Of a stretch of DNA of 64,000 nt, positions 1 to 10,870 are shown one piece after another. The notes beneath the pieces are model-generated. The model had not been told where the DNA came from, searched no databases, and worked only from the letters and a program-made list of their open reading frames with translations. The stretch spans positions 4,278,001 to 4,342,000 of the forward strand of contig JAVHJL010000003.1 of the NCBI GenBank assembly GCA_036971715.1, in the 5' to 3' direction. The first letter of the stretch is position 1; the number at the start of each line of letters is the position of its first letter. The translations under genes were made by a program, and so were the position numbers. This DNA is from Arthrobotrys musiformis. Its lineage: Eukaryota; Ascomycota; Orbiliomycetes; Orbiliales; Orbiliaceae.

Positions 1-2825
1 TGAGGGTAGCGATGGCTTGCATATGCTGTCTCGGGCCTATAGAAAGATACACCATATATCTTCTAGAACCCATACGGCCCTTGAGCCTAAAGGTGCCCAT
101 GTGGGTCTTGGAACCAGAGCCAGAATAAACACCGGCCCAATTGTGTTGAAGTGCCAAAATGCAACAGAGCACGTGTGGTAGATATCCAATTGGCCAGTGC
201 GTTTTCCGATGGTTTTCCGGTCCCCTGGTTTATTTAGCGTCGGGTATTTGTTCTTTGATGTTCTATTCGAACGATTTGCCACTATTCTGCTGCGCGGGCT
301 TACGAGAGCGGCTGACATGGCCCCATGGTTCTGGAATTATTCATCGTGGCCGCTTTTCTTTTTTGCCAACAAACGTCCAAACTTTTTGATGGCAATTCTG
401 AGACATGTTCTTGAAATTCAATGATACCTATACGATTACGATATTGATTCAGTATGGAATGTCAGATTGGTTCCGAAGGGACACCTAGGGTTTGTCATTT
501 CATATACCAAAGTTCGGTGGACACAAATGATCACGATATGGCATGGCCCCAAGCGTCTGGTCCGAGCACCCCCTGCCATAGCCTTGCAATTGTCCGCCTT
601 CTCAGAATTCCAAAGCCCTCGCTGCTTTCCCTCCACCTTCAAACTCCGAAGTCTCCCCAGCTTCCATGGCGCCATGAATCCTAAAATGACAGCGCTTAGC
701 GAATTAGCCTGGCCCGTTCCCTGTTGGTCTCCATCACCTCCACCATCTTTCGCCGGTCTTGATTTGCATTTCTTTTTGCTAATCGTGGTTGAGTTCGCGA
801 TATCAGTCTTCTTTTGTCTGAAGGGTGTGTGTCGCCCTGGTTTAACCATATAGCCGGTATACCACACACCCGCTCTGGCTCTTTTCGTGTGTGCGCCAAT
901 GTGCGGCACGGATGGGACCGACATTCATTTGCGGAATAACTGAGCACTTGGCTATTACGATAGATGGTCCAAGCTCTTTCTCTTGAGCCGTCGGCTGTCC
1001 TCTTTTTTCGGATTTGGAGCAATGCACCGAACCTAGTTGGTTCTGTTGCATCCCGTATTCGCTAACACAGCTCTCGAAATTTTTTCGTCCAATCTGCGTC
1101 GCATTGGTCATATATCGGCTGTGGGAACTAATGATACGGACACACCAATTGCAATAGATCTAAACTGAGCTTTGACCACCTCCCTTACGATGACTTTCCT
1201 TCCCAGGTAAGGTCCGCCTCGTATACGCTTAAGCATCACGGAATTCTCATTATGTTTCTAAAATGAAATCGCAGATGATTACTATTTACTATTGCACACA
1301 CTTCTTCTTTGCATTGTTTGCTGCCGAAAACCGCGAGGCGGAATATGCCGTACGACCTATAACTCTCGAACTATTCGAAAAGAACGTTATGCCGAATTCC
1401 TTACCATGGGCCGCCTTCATAACTTTTTGCATAGGAGAAGCGTATAAACACCAATAAGCATCGCACTCACTACACACACACACGGAACAATTTTACCGTC
1501 GGCACGACGGCGCGTTTTTCCGGCTAAATTCGTATTGTCTTTTTTCCTGTCTTGTTTTTTTCGATTGTTGAGCCTGTCTTCTTCATTCGTCTTCCAACAT
1601 TCCCCCATCGGAGTTGGTAGGTGGGATAAACGGAAAGAAGAAGAAGGGGTGGTCCGCAGGTGCTTAGACGAGATTGCATATAATAATAATAGCATGTCTA
1701 CTAACGGTTCCACGAGGGAGAGAGGGTTGAGAGGCAACGCATCTGGCCGTTCTGATGGTGGTAACCTGCTACTTGGCAGCCAATGGGTTCTTGAAGAGTA
1801 ATTCAGCCAGATTAATATCCGTAAGGCTTAGACAGAGAAGAGTGGTTTCGACCGCGCCGCCCGTTTGAAACCTTAACACGGGATAAACTAAAGCTTCCCA
1901 TATCTGGAGGGGTGCAGAAGCGGCATCGCAGCAGCCGTTTTGTTGGGTGGTCTGAGGAGCCTTGGGTGCAATACATAACCTTGATTGGTTTTTGGTGGCG
2001 TCTTTCAACTGTCGATAATAACCTGGAGGTTGTGGAGTTGAAAGTGGGTCACGGAGGACATTGGTGGAGGTGGGGAACCGCTAGTCGGAAGGATTGGATG
2101 GATGTATGGGAACGGCTGGGATGAATTCAACTTGCTGCTCGAGACGACCCTTGTGGCCTTGCTTGCGCATTCAAAATGGGTGGAAGAGTAGGCTAATGCA
2201 TGGCTCCATTCAGATATTTTGCAGATTACCTCGCTTGCCGGAGGTATGTATGCACACATTAGATGAAGCTTATGCAATTCCGGCTCGCCCAGGATTGCCA
2301 GTTCGTGGAGCTTGAGCTTGAGCTCGAGCACCCGCTCACGCCGATTCATACTCAAAAGGGATTCCGGTGTGCCACTCTCCCGTATCTGATCTTGTACCCT
2401 TGACCAAGTAGTGGAGATTCAACTGAAGCACGGAACGTCGCACCAGTGGGTCATAAAGGGTATCTTTCAGAAATTGCGAACCTTGCCCATGTTATCATGG
2501 ACTTACCGTTGCTGAAGGCCCAAGAACAGGCGTCAATCATGACGAGCCGGCGGATGGCAAGATCGCTGATGAAAGACTTTGGAAACCATAATTATCAAAT
2601 TATATTGCTATCCCATGGTATCATAGATCTATCGGAACAACTCCTAGTCCGGAAACGTCCCAGGACCATCATACCCAAATACGCCGCCAACATGAACGCC
2701 TTTTTATCCGTGTCTATACTTTACAGGCAGATGGTTCCGAGACAATAAAAGAAAAGAATAGGGACAACATGAATTTCATAAAGTGGAGGACCGCAAGGAA
2801 ATTGAACACGTGCGGGGATCTCGAC
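1..2825. other. Long intergenic stretch with no supportable gene
   Basis: No protein family is recognisable on either strand. Open frames of 60 to 160 codons overlap on both strands, have unbiased composition and lack family motifs. The frames at 2005-2355 (minus) and 2446-2748 (plus) are the least implausible but have no start context, signal peptide or domain to support them. The right end must carry the 3' flank of the Ran-binding gene, which ends at 2826 on the minus strand. Confidence 0.5.
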
Positions 2826-5366
2826 CTATCGCAGCGTCTTTCGCCCGAGAGGGGTAACATCTGAAGCTGGAGATGATCCCCGAACTTCATTTTTGAGCCG
2901 AGACGATTTTGGTCGAATTGGTTGGTGTTTTGCTGGGGGGTCCGGGGAAGACGAGGCCACGGGCGGTGAATCTGAGGGGCCCCAGACGGAGTGATTATGA
3001 CGTCCTGAGTTTGGTGTAAATGCGGGGCTTCTTGTTGAGGATTTGGTGGAGTATGCAGGCGAACTGCTTTGGAAAGGGTTCGCCTGTTGCACGATCGGGA
3101 GTGTCCGGGGCGGCACACGGCTGGGCGAGTCTTCTTGCATCCAAGAATGGTCGTCATCTTCATGAAAGCTGTCTTCATCTAGTGGGGTGCCGCCGCGGGC
3201 TAAACGGCTACGGAAGTCGGCCGCCTGACCTAGCACTGAGACTGTGGGATTGAATTCGACTCCCCGACGCGGTGGAGCTGGTGTTCCAAATGGATCGAAC
3301 CCAATCTTTTTCTTCGCCGTTGCACGCTCTTTCCTTCGACTTTTCTCGTCGCTATAGGCGTCCGAAAGGAAAAGGTTTAATAGCTCATCATGGACAAATA
3401 AATGCGAGGTTTGCTGATAGTTTTGAAGTCCAGTGAGCCTGAGCAAACATTCAAGAAGGGACAAGGAAGCCAGGCTTGGGTTGGAGAGGCCTGAAATGCC
3501 ACGCTGATAGCCAATTGATGGCTTCTCTGTAACAGTGCTTGGTTTTCTGATCGAGACGGACGCTGACGTTTGTTTCGGAGGTGGAGTGGTCTCCTTTCCT
3601 CGCAGTAGATGTGAGAATCCTGGAATTAGAGATGCAATGCTGTAGTTTGTTTCCTTTCGGGGCTCTTTGCTATCGAATACTTCTGATTCTTCTTCGTCTT
3701 CTTCGTCATCCTCATCGTCTTCATCGCTATCAGTTGGCTCTTGCCAAAGCTCAAAAGCTAGCCACTCTTTATCGAGGTGTTCCGGGAAGTCCCACTTTTT
3801 GGTGTGTGGTTCATGATGGATTGAGGTGTTGCCATCGAGGACGCCGTCATGTAGCTGCGCGGAGGGCCCGTCGACCTCAGATAGATCATCCTCATCCTCA
3901 TCTCGTTCATAACGGCCAATTCTTTCCAACAAGCGCCTTGGGGGTTCTGCTAGGGGATTGCGCTTTAGTAGCAGTACCGGAGTTATAGAGTCAATACCTA
4001 GAATCTTCCCTGAATTTGTGTAGAAGATCTTAGATATCTTTTGAAGGATTAGCCTTTGCGCGAATAAATTATGCGGTTATTGTCTTACTTGGTGAATTGG
4101 CACACTAAGCCGTCTACCGGCGTTCTTAACCTCATCATAGGGCTCTCCTTCGTCTTCGTGCACGCGGCCATCGTCTAGATCTTCGACAATCCGAAGTTCG
4201 TATGCATATTCGTCGGTCTTCTCGGCGCCCCGCATATAGTGCTCAGGCTGATCGGCAGCCCCCAGGTCATTGTCAACTTCGCTTCCCCCGTAATGCAACG
4301 GCACTCTTAATATTTTCACTTTGCATTTGAAAGCAACTTCTTGCCAGGTAAACTCGTCTACCTTTGGCCCTGTCCGGTGTGAATGACCGGCAAATAGTTG
4401 GTACAGTGTAAGGGTGAAAGCGGTTCCGATTTGCCGTTCCTGGAACGGGTTTTGCATATACATTTGGTCTGCGAAGGTCAATATCGTGGAAGCTTGGAGG
4501 AGACGGGACGGCGAAACGCTCTCGGGCATAGCAGTCGAAAGCGAGGCCCCAGAAGCCGTGACAGATAGTGATATTAGAGGTACGGCCTAGTATATCTCGT
4601 GGTTAGGAAAGGTTTTGCCAATGTAGGCTGATATAGACTCACATCCTCTATCCGTTTTGTTAAATCTTTGATCTCAGCAATGATTTTCTTGGCCGTGTCT
4701 TTATCGTGCTGTCCCTTCTTGCGGGTGCCTCTGTGTCGTTCCTCAGCTTCGGCAGCACTAAGCAGCCGGACCCCGAGGCTCTCGATATCCTCTCTTAGGC
4801 TTTTGGTGAGGGCCATTGCTGACTCTAACGAAGTATTCCCCCTTGCCGCCCTGTATTCGGATTAGTTTCGCTAGATATATTCTGGGGACTGGGGTACCCA
4901 CAGGATCTCAACGAGATCTATCGCTGGCGAGACGACCTATTCTCACTATTCATCAGCATTAGCCCCCAAGTCATAGTTTCAAACGTTGGTTTCAACGGAC
5001 CTTGATCTTAATATCTAGCCTGTCTTTCAGCATCATTATCTCCGCTCGCTCGCTTCCCCTAATCGCCTACAAAATTTAGACGGGATTCGTTGTGTATGAC
5101 GTCGCTGGGGGTGCACTAACGCGTATATATCGGGTGCATTGGCCTATCGCAAAGCTGCTAGCAACGCCTATACCGGAGCTATCGCGTGTGCTATTAGCCT
5201 GGATCCCGGGAGCGTATGGCTCGGAAGCTGAGGGCTATCAAGAATATACCGGATTGCAAAGGTGACAGTTTGTGATGCGATCTGAATTTAAAGGTCTGTT
5301 AGCAGCTACCCTGCAGGCTCCCTTGTGATCTAGTTTGTTACCCACCTTCGCTAGTAAGTCGTCCAT
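2826..5366 (-). CDS. Ran-binding protein of the Yrb30 type (fungal Ran-binding domain family)
   Basis: Predicted to bind the GTPase Ran and act in nucleocytoplasmic transport. Eight exons by splice signals: 5366-5346, 5281-5250, 5178-5121, 5066-5001, 4936-4902, 4850-4643, 4586-4089, 4037-2826; the sum is 2130 nt, 709 residues, in frame throughout. Start is MDDLLAK, and the joined N-terminus reads SGIGVASSFAIGQCTRYI, then VSPAIDLVEIL, AARGNTSLESAMALTK, ESVSPSRLLQAS and RRLLERIGRYERDED. These match the conserved core of fungal Ran-binding proteins (Pfam Ran-binding, PF05508) as I know it. An acidic Asp/Glu run sits after the core, and the C-terminal third is Ser/Pro-rich and probably disordered. 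The donor at 5000 is the rare form GTCCGT. The family is clear; the exact cellular role is inferred from yeast Yrb30. Confidence 0.85.
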
Positions 5367-6019
5367 CTTGATGGAGAAGTTCGGCGCTTGAAAAGGTCGG
5401 CTATCGGACTATGATTCGAATCAGCGAGAGGAGGGTTGTAACTTTGGGAGTATCGATGATCTTTCGGACTTCGAGTTTAACTTTAGCGTGGATAAGAATG
5501 AGAAAGATGTTTGTTTATGAGGGATGGCGGGCCAAACAAAGGATGGATCCTGGCGACGTCGCGATAGGTCGATGTCAACGAGCCAACACAAAAATTACAA
5601 CAACGAACAGAGGGGTCGACAGTACACTGCTAACTCAACTCGAACGGTCTTCACGGAAACCTCAAAAGTTTAGCTAGCTTGCACGGGCTTAAGGCTTCGG
5701 TTAAGTCTTGAGCTTGATGGGACAGTGGACAAAGTAAATTGGTTCCATTAAATCGATATACATAAGTTAAAGTAGTAGGTGGGGTGAAGTCCGGGGAAAG
5801 GGGAGATGGGGAGGATAGATGTTTGTGGGAGTTTAGTCGATTTAATTGGAACAATAACAAGGAAGAATGGACAATAAGATTTGGTATCTATATGTTTGTG
5901 CAGCGGCCAGCCGAGGTCGTGAGACTATTACTCAATGTTTAGACTCCTTGGCTTTTTGGTGCACAAAGTGTAAGTCGAATTAAGGCTTGGAGAGAATAAA
6001 AACGCCCTTGAGTAGTACC
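5367..6019. other. Intergenic region upstream of the Ran-binding gene
   Basis: This 650-bp stretch separates the 3' end of the APH-like gene (6020) from the start of the Ran-binding gene (5366), both on the minus strand. It must hold the Ran-binding gene promoter and the other gene's 3' UTR. I see no TATA box or repeat that I would call. The 88-codon frame at 5411-5677 has no coding support. Confidence 0.4.
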
Positions 6020-7639
6020 TCACTTGGATTTAGTCTTGACGTGCTTGCGCATTTGTCGTACGAGCTCAGGATTGATCCTGACATAGCGGTTCGCCTTGGG
6101 GTCATTAAAACGATGTTTCGTAGCTTTGACGTAAGCGGCCCAGTTGTCGAGGAACTTGGTGAAGCGGTTGACATCATGCTCGTTGCTGAGATAAACTCCA
6201 CCGATGGCAAACTTCCATAGTCTACGAATCCAGACGTTTTCAACCTTATACATAAGGTCTTGTTTGGTCTGACTGAGGAGGTTGTCGTAAGCGGCCTTGA
6301 TCCTTCGTTCATCCGGGTTGAGACGGAATTCAAAGCGACCGCTGGGAAGCTCGTCCGAGTCACCGTAGTATTCTTCCCAGGCGGGGCAATTGGTGACCTG
6401 GGGTCCGGCTAGCTCCCAAAGCCAGGCGCATGGGCTGCAACGAAGGACTTCGGGGAGGTAGGCAGCCTCGTCCCAATCGATGATACCCTTGATCTCGAAA
6501 CTCAGATTGTCGGGCCGACGACATGATGCTCCAATGATGATATTTCGGGGGAAGAAATCCGGATGATGTAAGGCGATGTTACCTTCGCTTGCCCCTTCGA
6601 AGAAGCCGCGAAGTTTCATGACCTCTAAGATGGCGCTGAGTTCTTCAAAGACGTGTCGGTAAATTTCTTGCATCGAGTTCATGTTGTCAGTGAAGACGGC
6701 TCCATCGCTGACGATAGCAATCCAATTGTTGAACATTCGTCGCATTATGGTATAGACGGACCTGCTCGGTTTGACTGGGAGCCTATGGTTGCGGCCAGTG
6801 ATAAAATCCAGGGTTGCGACCTTGAAGCCCTTAGGAATTTCTGGCTCAAAAGTTCGTTTAACCGGGGTATCAAATTGGCCCCCTTTGATCCTCCCCATTT
6901 TCTCGCTTTTGATACCGTCAAAGATATTGATCTGTCGAGCAACAAGATGAGCAACACGCTCCTTTTGCCTGACAGTTAGGCTCCCATAAATATCTTCGAG
7001 GCGGAAACCTGGGAAGCGTTCGAGCAACATGAAAGGAACACCCATTGAGTTCCAAGGGGTTGAGTCATATGCGATAACAACGGGGGCCATGATGCCGAGT
7101 TCGTTGAGTGCCGTCAGAATCGCATAGTTATCCATGATCTCGGGTTCAGTCTTCCCATGAGTTGGCCAGCGACAGGAACGAAAGACAGCGCGTATTTCGG
7201 TATCTTCCTCATTGCCCTCGAGGAAAACTTTGCCATTTAGTTTGCAAACCTTTCCACGTGGCCAATCGAGGCGAATACCAGCGACGCGATTGTTGCCGCC
7301 GCCTTTCATTCGGCCGACCATTCTGAGATGAACTTCACGCGGGATGATGCCGGTGACAAGCTTGAAAAGCTTTGGCTGAAAGAGCCTGAAAGACTCTTGT
7401 CCATAGTAGTTCGTAGACGAAGTCGAGGCCGTTTCAATGGTGGGCAAGATATCATTTTCACTGATATTTTGCTCATCGACCTCTTCGACCGTGTTCATCC
7501 ATTGCATAACCAGGTTCCGATTATCAATGAACTCTTGATTCTCTTCAATATGCTTGGCATCCTTGTAGATTTTGGTGTAGCTTTCGAGAGGCGCCTTTTT
7601 GCCCTGTACTTTACCCGAAGGCGGAGGAGCAGCTGCCAT
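6020..7639 (-). CDS. Aminoglycoside-phosphotransferase-fold (APH) kinase-like protein
   Basis: Single-exon gene for 539 residues of the APH/choline-kinase-like family (Pfam APH), which in fungi is large and mostly of unknown substrate. The catalytic loop HPDFFPRN lies at residues 359-366, with candidate catalytic Asp361 and metal-binding Asn366. The following motif IIDWDEA contributes Asp388, the usual magnesium ligand, so the key residues are present. A FMLLERFPG segment matches the hinge region of the fold. I chose the ATG at 7639 (MAAAPPPSGK) although the frame stays open to 7801, because the extra 54 residues are a Ser-Pro run encoded by a hexanucleotide satellite and look like 5' UTR. 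The substrate cannot be predicted. There is no sign of transfer. Confidence 0.8.
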   Translation of the reverse strand: MAAAPPPSGKVQGKKAPLESYTKIYKDAKHIEENQEFIDNRNLVMQWMNTVEEVDEQNISENDILPTIETASTSSTNYYGQESFRLFQPKLFKLVTGIIPREVHLRMVGRMKGGGNNRVAGIRLDWPRGKVCKLNGKVFLEGNEEDTEIRAVFRSCRWPTHGKTEPEIMDNYAILTALNELGIMAPVVIAYDSTPWNSMGVPFMLLERFPGFRLEDIYGSLTVRQKERVAHLVARQINIFDGIKSEKMGRIKGGQFDTPVKRTFEPEIPKGFKVATLDFITGRNHRLPVKPSRSVYTIMRRMFNNWIAIVSDGAVFTDNMNSMQEIYRHVFEELSAILEVMKLRGFFEGASEGNIALHHPDFFPRNIIIGASCRRPDNLSFEIKGIIDWDEAAYLPEVLRCSPCAWLWELAGPQVTNCPAWEEYYGDSDELPSGRFEFRLNPDERRIKAAYDNLLSQTKQDLMYKVENVWIRRLWKFAIGGVYLSNEHDVNRFTKFLDNWAAYVKATKHRFNDPKANRYVRINPELVRQMRKHVKTKSK

Positions 7640-7699
7640 CGTGACGACTTGATGGTTCGATGGGGGATTGTGTAAACGTATGGGGTATTGCTGAGAACT

Positions 7700-7765
7700 T
7701 GATGGTGATGGTGATGGTGATGGTGATGGTGATGGTGATGTTGATGGTGATGGTGATGGTGATGA
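7700..7765. repeat. GATGGT hexanucleotide microsatellite
   Basis: About eleven near-perfect copies of the 6-bp unit GATGGT, with one GATGTT variant, lie 60 to 125 bp upstream of the chosen start of the APH-like gene. All six frames across it are open, so it creates spurious repetitive frames. If translated in the gene's frame it would encode alternating Ser-Pro. Confidence 0.95.
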
Positions 7766-8433
7766 GGTGGATGTGAGATTGAAGATGAATGACTGTCTCA
7801 CAGTTTATCTGCTCAGGAGTTTCTCTCGTGCCTACAAAAGTGGAATTATATATAAATGGGTTGAGGCGGGCTGATTTGGCTACGGACTTGCACAACTCGA
7901 GCGGAGTGATATTTGGGGACGGTTTCTCGAAATCTCGTCATTGAAAACATTGGAATATTCTAAGCTCATGGACGAGCTTTGGTAGCATTGAATATGGTGT
8001 TCTGATGATATTGAAGCAGCCAAGGGCCTATCGAATACTTCTTGAGTTTACATGTGAATGTGCTGGAATTATCTAGGTTATGACATCTACTGCAGTATTG
8101 TGGTATCATGTGGGTCTTGAGGTGGAGTTTCAAGAGACTGTAAATATATAAGATATGAATATTGATCAGCTTCATAAAGAATATTCGAATTGGAATCCAT
8201 CAACTTCATAACTTATGATCAGTATCAACCCAGCTCCAACTTTAGCATCGTCTCCCCTCTTTCAAGAAATATATTCCTTTGAGAGAAACTATATCCTTTT
8301 CGAATCGATATTGATCAAAAGCTTCTCACGATTATTATCCCACCAAGTCATCCTACACGGCCTGAGGGCTTTGTCAACTTTCAATTGCGAGCTTACAAAT
8401 ATCCCCGATCCTCGAATCATAAATTCATTCAAA

Positions 8434-8868
8434 ATGCAGGTTACTGAGAAAGATGCAAAGATCACAATCACTATCTCGAAGAGAGATGGGGTCGTGAAAA
8501 TTTTTGGGTCAGTTACGCGTCGGAAGCAACCTTTGGCCGTGGCTTCAGGGAACCCTGCCAAACTTCAACAGCCTGGAAAGCTTTCAAGGCCCCGGAAAAG
8601 AAGCTATGGAGGAACTGAAGAGGCCGAAGAGGCCATAGTTGACGCCTCTGGCCACCCGAAGTGGATAGATATCAACTCTAGCCACGGAAAACAGATGGAA
8701 TCCGCAAGATGCAAGTTCAATGACAGATCTCAAGAGCAACTTCCGGGCACTGCAAAAGACTCTCAAAGTGTTGATAAGTTCTCACAGCGTTGCCGAAAGC
8801 TTCGGTCCGGCAAGGATCAAGCAGAGCCAGCTCAGAAGAGAAGGAAGCATAAGGGGCTTCTCTCATAG
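8434..8868 (+). CDS. Small basic hypothetical protein
   Basis: A 144-residue single-exon frame starting MQVTEKDAKITITISKRDG. I do not recognise a family. The product is lysine/arginine-rich with several short basic clusters (RPRKRS, KRRKHKG near the end) that could be nuclear localisation signals. The frame is open upstream to 8215, but the ATG at 8434 sits in an AAAATG context and the upstream part is AT-rich like a 5' UTR, so I start here. It is transcribed away from the APH-like gene, and the two share the 7640-8433 spacer. It could be a nuclear protein; that is inference only. Confidence 0.45.
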   Translation: MQVTEKDAKITITISKRDGVVKIFGSVTRRKQPLAVASGNPAKLQQPGKLSRPRKRSYGGTEEAEEAIVDASGHPKWIDINSSHGKQMESARCKFNDRSQEQLPGTAKDSQSVDKFSQRCRKLRSGKDQAEPAQKRRKHKGLLS

Positions 8869-10255
8869 CAGGAGGGTATCCTTAAGCCTAGTTCTACCAT
8901 GTGATGGATCCTTTGTTATACTCGGGTATGTTGGATAATTAGCAAGGGCGACCTAGACGAAAGACAAAAGATAGTCTGTGTTATTGATTGGGCACTAAAT
9001 GGTAATGCTGGCATCTAGGGCGTACGCAAATAGGCCGTACACATACGACTGCATAGATATCTTTGCGAAAACGAATATATTGGGCGTTAATGGGAGATAC
9101 ATACAAGGTATTCATCATTTGCTTTGTGCAATTACTGGCGATTGAGTGAGATTCGATGGCTAACCCGTGGACTGTGGGAAATACCAAGTGCGCATACGAT
9201 GGCGCTTGATATTGTATCGGGGTTAGCTACAGCCTACCATCGAGGTGGCAATGAAATTCATGTGCTTACGCTTTATCAGCTTCTTCTCCGTAGCCCCGCT
9301 TCTCAAAACCCGTTCCATTGTCCTCTTTTAACCTTTCGGTATTCGTCTATATTAAAATAGTTTGATGGACTACATATATTCCTTTCTTATGACTAATGTA
9401 AATTCAGTGGTATCTATTGTCAACTTGACCCATGGCTCAACTTTAATTTGGTTCGCTTCGAGTGTCGTACGATACGTATCGATACTAATCCTAGCTGGAG
9501 TCGACACGAACCTCACAATCTAGATAGACGCACGAATTAAAGGATATTACGTGATAAAGTAGTTTATCCAAGGGTATTGAAGCTTCCTTTGCGCCCAACC
9601 TCTATCTTTAACAGAGATAGGCTAGCATACACACACCAGCCTTTGATAGTCAATACAATATATAATGGCGCAACTAATAAACACCCTGGCATTGTTACCC
9701 TCCCAAAATGTTGGATTTAGTAAGATGTCACACGACATCCGAAGCTATGGAACATGTTAGCAAAGCCACCGGCACTTTACTCCCCCAAATTCCTCGATAA
9801 GCTTATCTGTTGGCGAATAGGCTGCCGTTTGATTTAAGCCAGGCAGCTTTCACCGGATTCGAGCTAGTTTAGTCTATTTCCTAGGTTTAGGTCGCGGAGG
9901 GTCCGCAATTCCCATTTTATTCGATAGGCCTATAGGGCCGAACGGCGTTTACGACTGTAGTAAACGCTGCTAAAGGAAAATGATCTCGTGCATACAACAG
10001 TTCTGGACCCTGACGATCGTTGACAGGATTCTCGAACGGAATCCCCAGGGGACCATTTCGTCATCAAAGATGTCTTGGAAATGATTGGGAGCGTCCTTTT
10101 GTCTGTATCTGTCGCGATATCGGGACGGAATGAAACAATGCAAATGTTCCGAGGTTGCTACGAAAGAGTGCAGGTGAACAGTGTAGACGTGTTTATCTTC
10201 AGTCCAACAACCTTAAGGTAGGAAATATAGATGTCGTCGCCGGACACTCAAATTC
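8869..10255. other. AT-rich intergenic region
   Basis: About 1.4 kb with no recognisable gene on either strand and no repeat I can call. Frames over 60 codons at 8981-9187 and 9124-9360 have no coding features. The right-hand part is the promoter region of the secreted-peptide gene at 10448. Confidence 0.45.
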
Positions 10256-10263
10256 TATAAATA
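10256..10263 (+). promoter_or_regulatory. TATA box of the small secreted peptide gene
   Basis: The sequence TATAAATA lies 192 bp upstream of the ATG at 10448. The stretch between them is rich in CA and CT with almost no G, as in leaders of strongly expressed fungal genes, and would give a 5' UTR of about 150 nt if transcription starts 30 bp downstream of the box. Confidence 0.55.
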
Positions 10264-10447
10264 AGGCTTCAATTCCGTCTTCAATAGCTCCCATCATCAG
10301 CATCACAGATTCACAATAACAATCAATCACTAGATCTCTTCTCTTCCAGTACACAGAAAACCAACTATTTCATCATTGAAATTCCATTTTATCTTCAGCC
10401 ATCTATCAACTTAAAATTATCTTTCCTCAATCCAAAGAATTTTAAAA

Positions 10448-10870
10448 ATGAAGTTCACTACCGTCTCAGCATGCCTTCTCTCTACTGCTCTCCTCACATC
10501 CGCAGCGCCGGTTGTTACTTTGCAAGCTGAAAATAGTCTTCAAGGACTATCGAGCGCGATGCCACGCGTACGCACTTTACTCTCTCCCGGAATCATTAAA
10601 CCCTTTGAGTTATGCTAACTATAGATATCAACAGGATATCTCCGCCTCCACATTCGCCGAACTTGAGAAACGTGGTGCCCCCGGCGAATTCCACAACCCC
10701 GACGTTGAGTGGGTGAATGTAAGTTTGCATATTCCCTCCTGATTCACGTGCAAGCTATCCAACAAGGGGCTGTGACACTGACTCGTCTTCAACCACAGAG
10801 ATTCTTGACCGGGCTCAACGGCTTCTTTGACGGAATGAGCAGATTCTGGGCCGGTCAGGGCATGAAATGA
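10448..10870 (+). CDS. Small secreted protein precursor with a Kex2-type site
   Basis: Three exons by splice signals: 10448-10567, 10635-10718, 10799-10870, giving 91 residues. Introns start GTACGC and GTAAGT and end CAG; the first contains the branch sequence GCTAAC. Residues 1-20 are a clear signal peptide (MKFTTVSACLLSTALLTSAA). A short pro-region follows and ends in ELEKR at residues 48-52, a dibasic Lys-Arg site of the kind cut by the Golgi protease Kex2. The remaining 39 residues have no cysteine; the last half, from NRFLTGLNGFF on, looks like an amphipathic helix. I do not recognise a family. A TATA box and G-poor leader suggest strong expression. It could be a signalling or membrane-active peptide, or simply a Kex2-matured small secreted protein. 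Confidence 0.65.

Noticed and set aside
436..1111. Overlapping frames of 75 to 160 codons on both strands
   Set aside because: They overlap one another in opposite directions, with no family motif or coding bias; treated as chance.
7611..7895. Open frame encoding Ile-Thr repeats
   Set aside because: Shadow of the GATGGT satellite in another frame.
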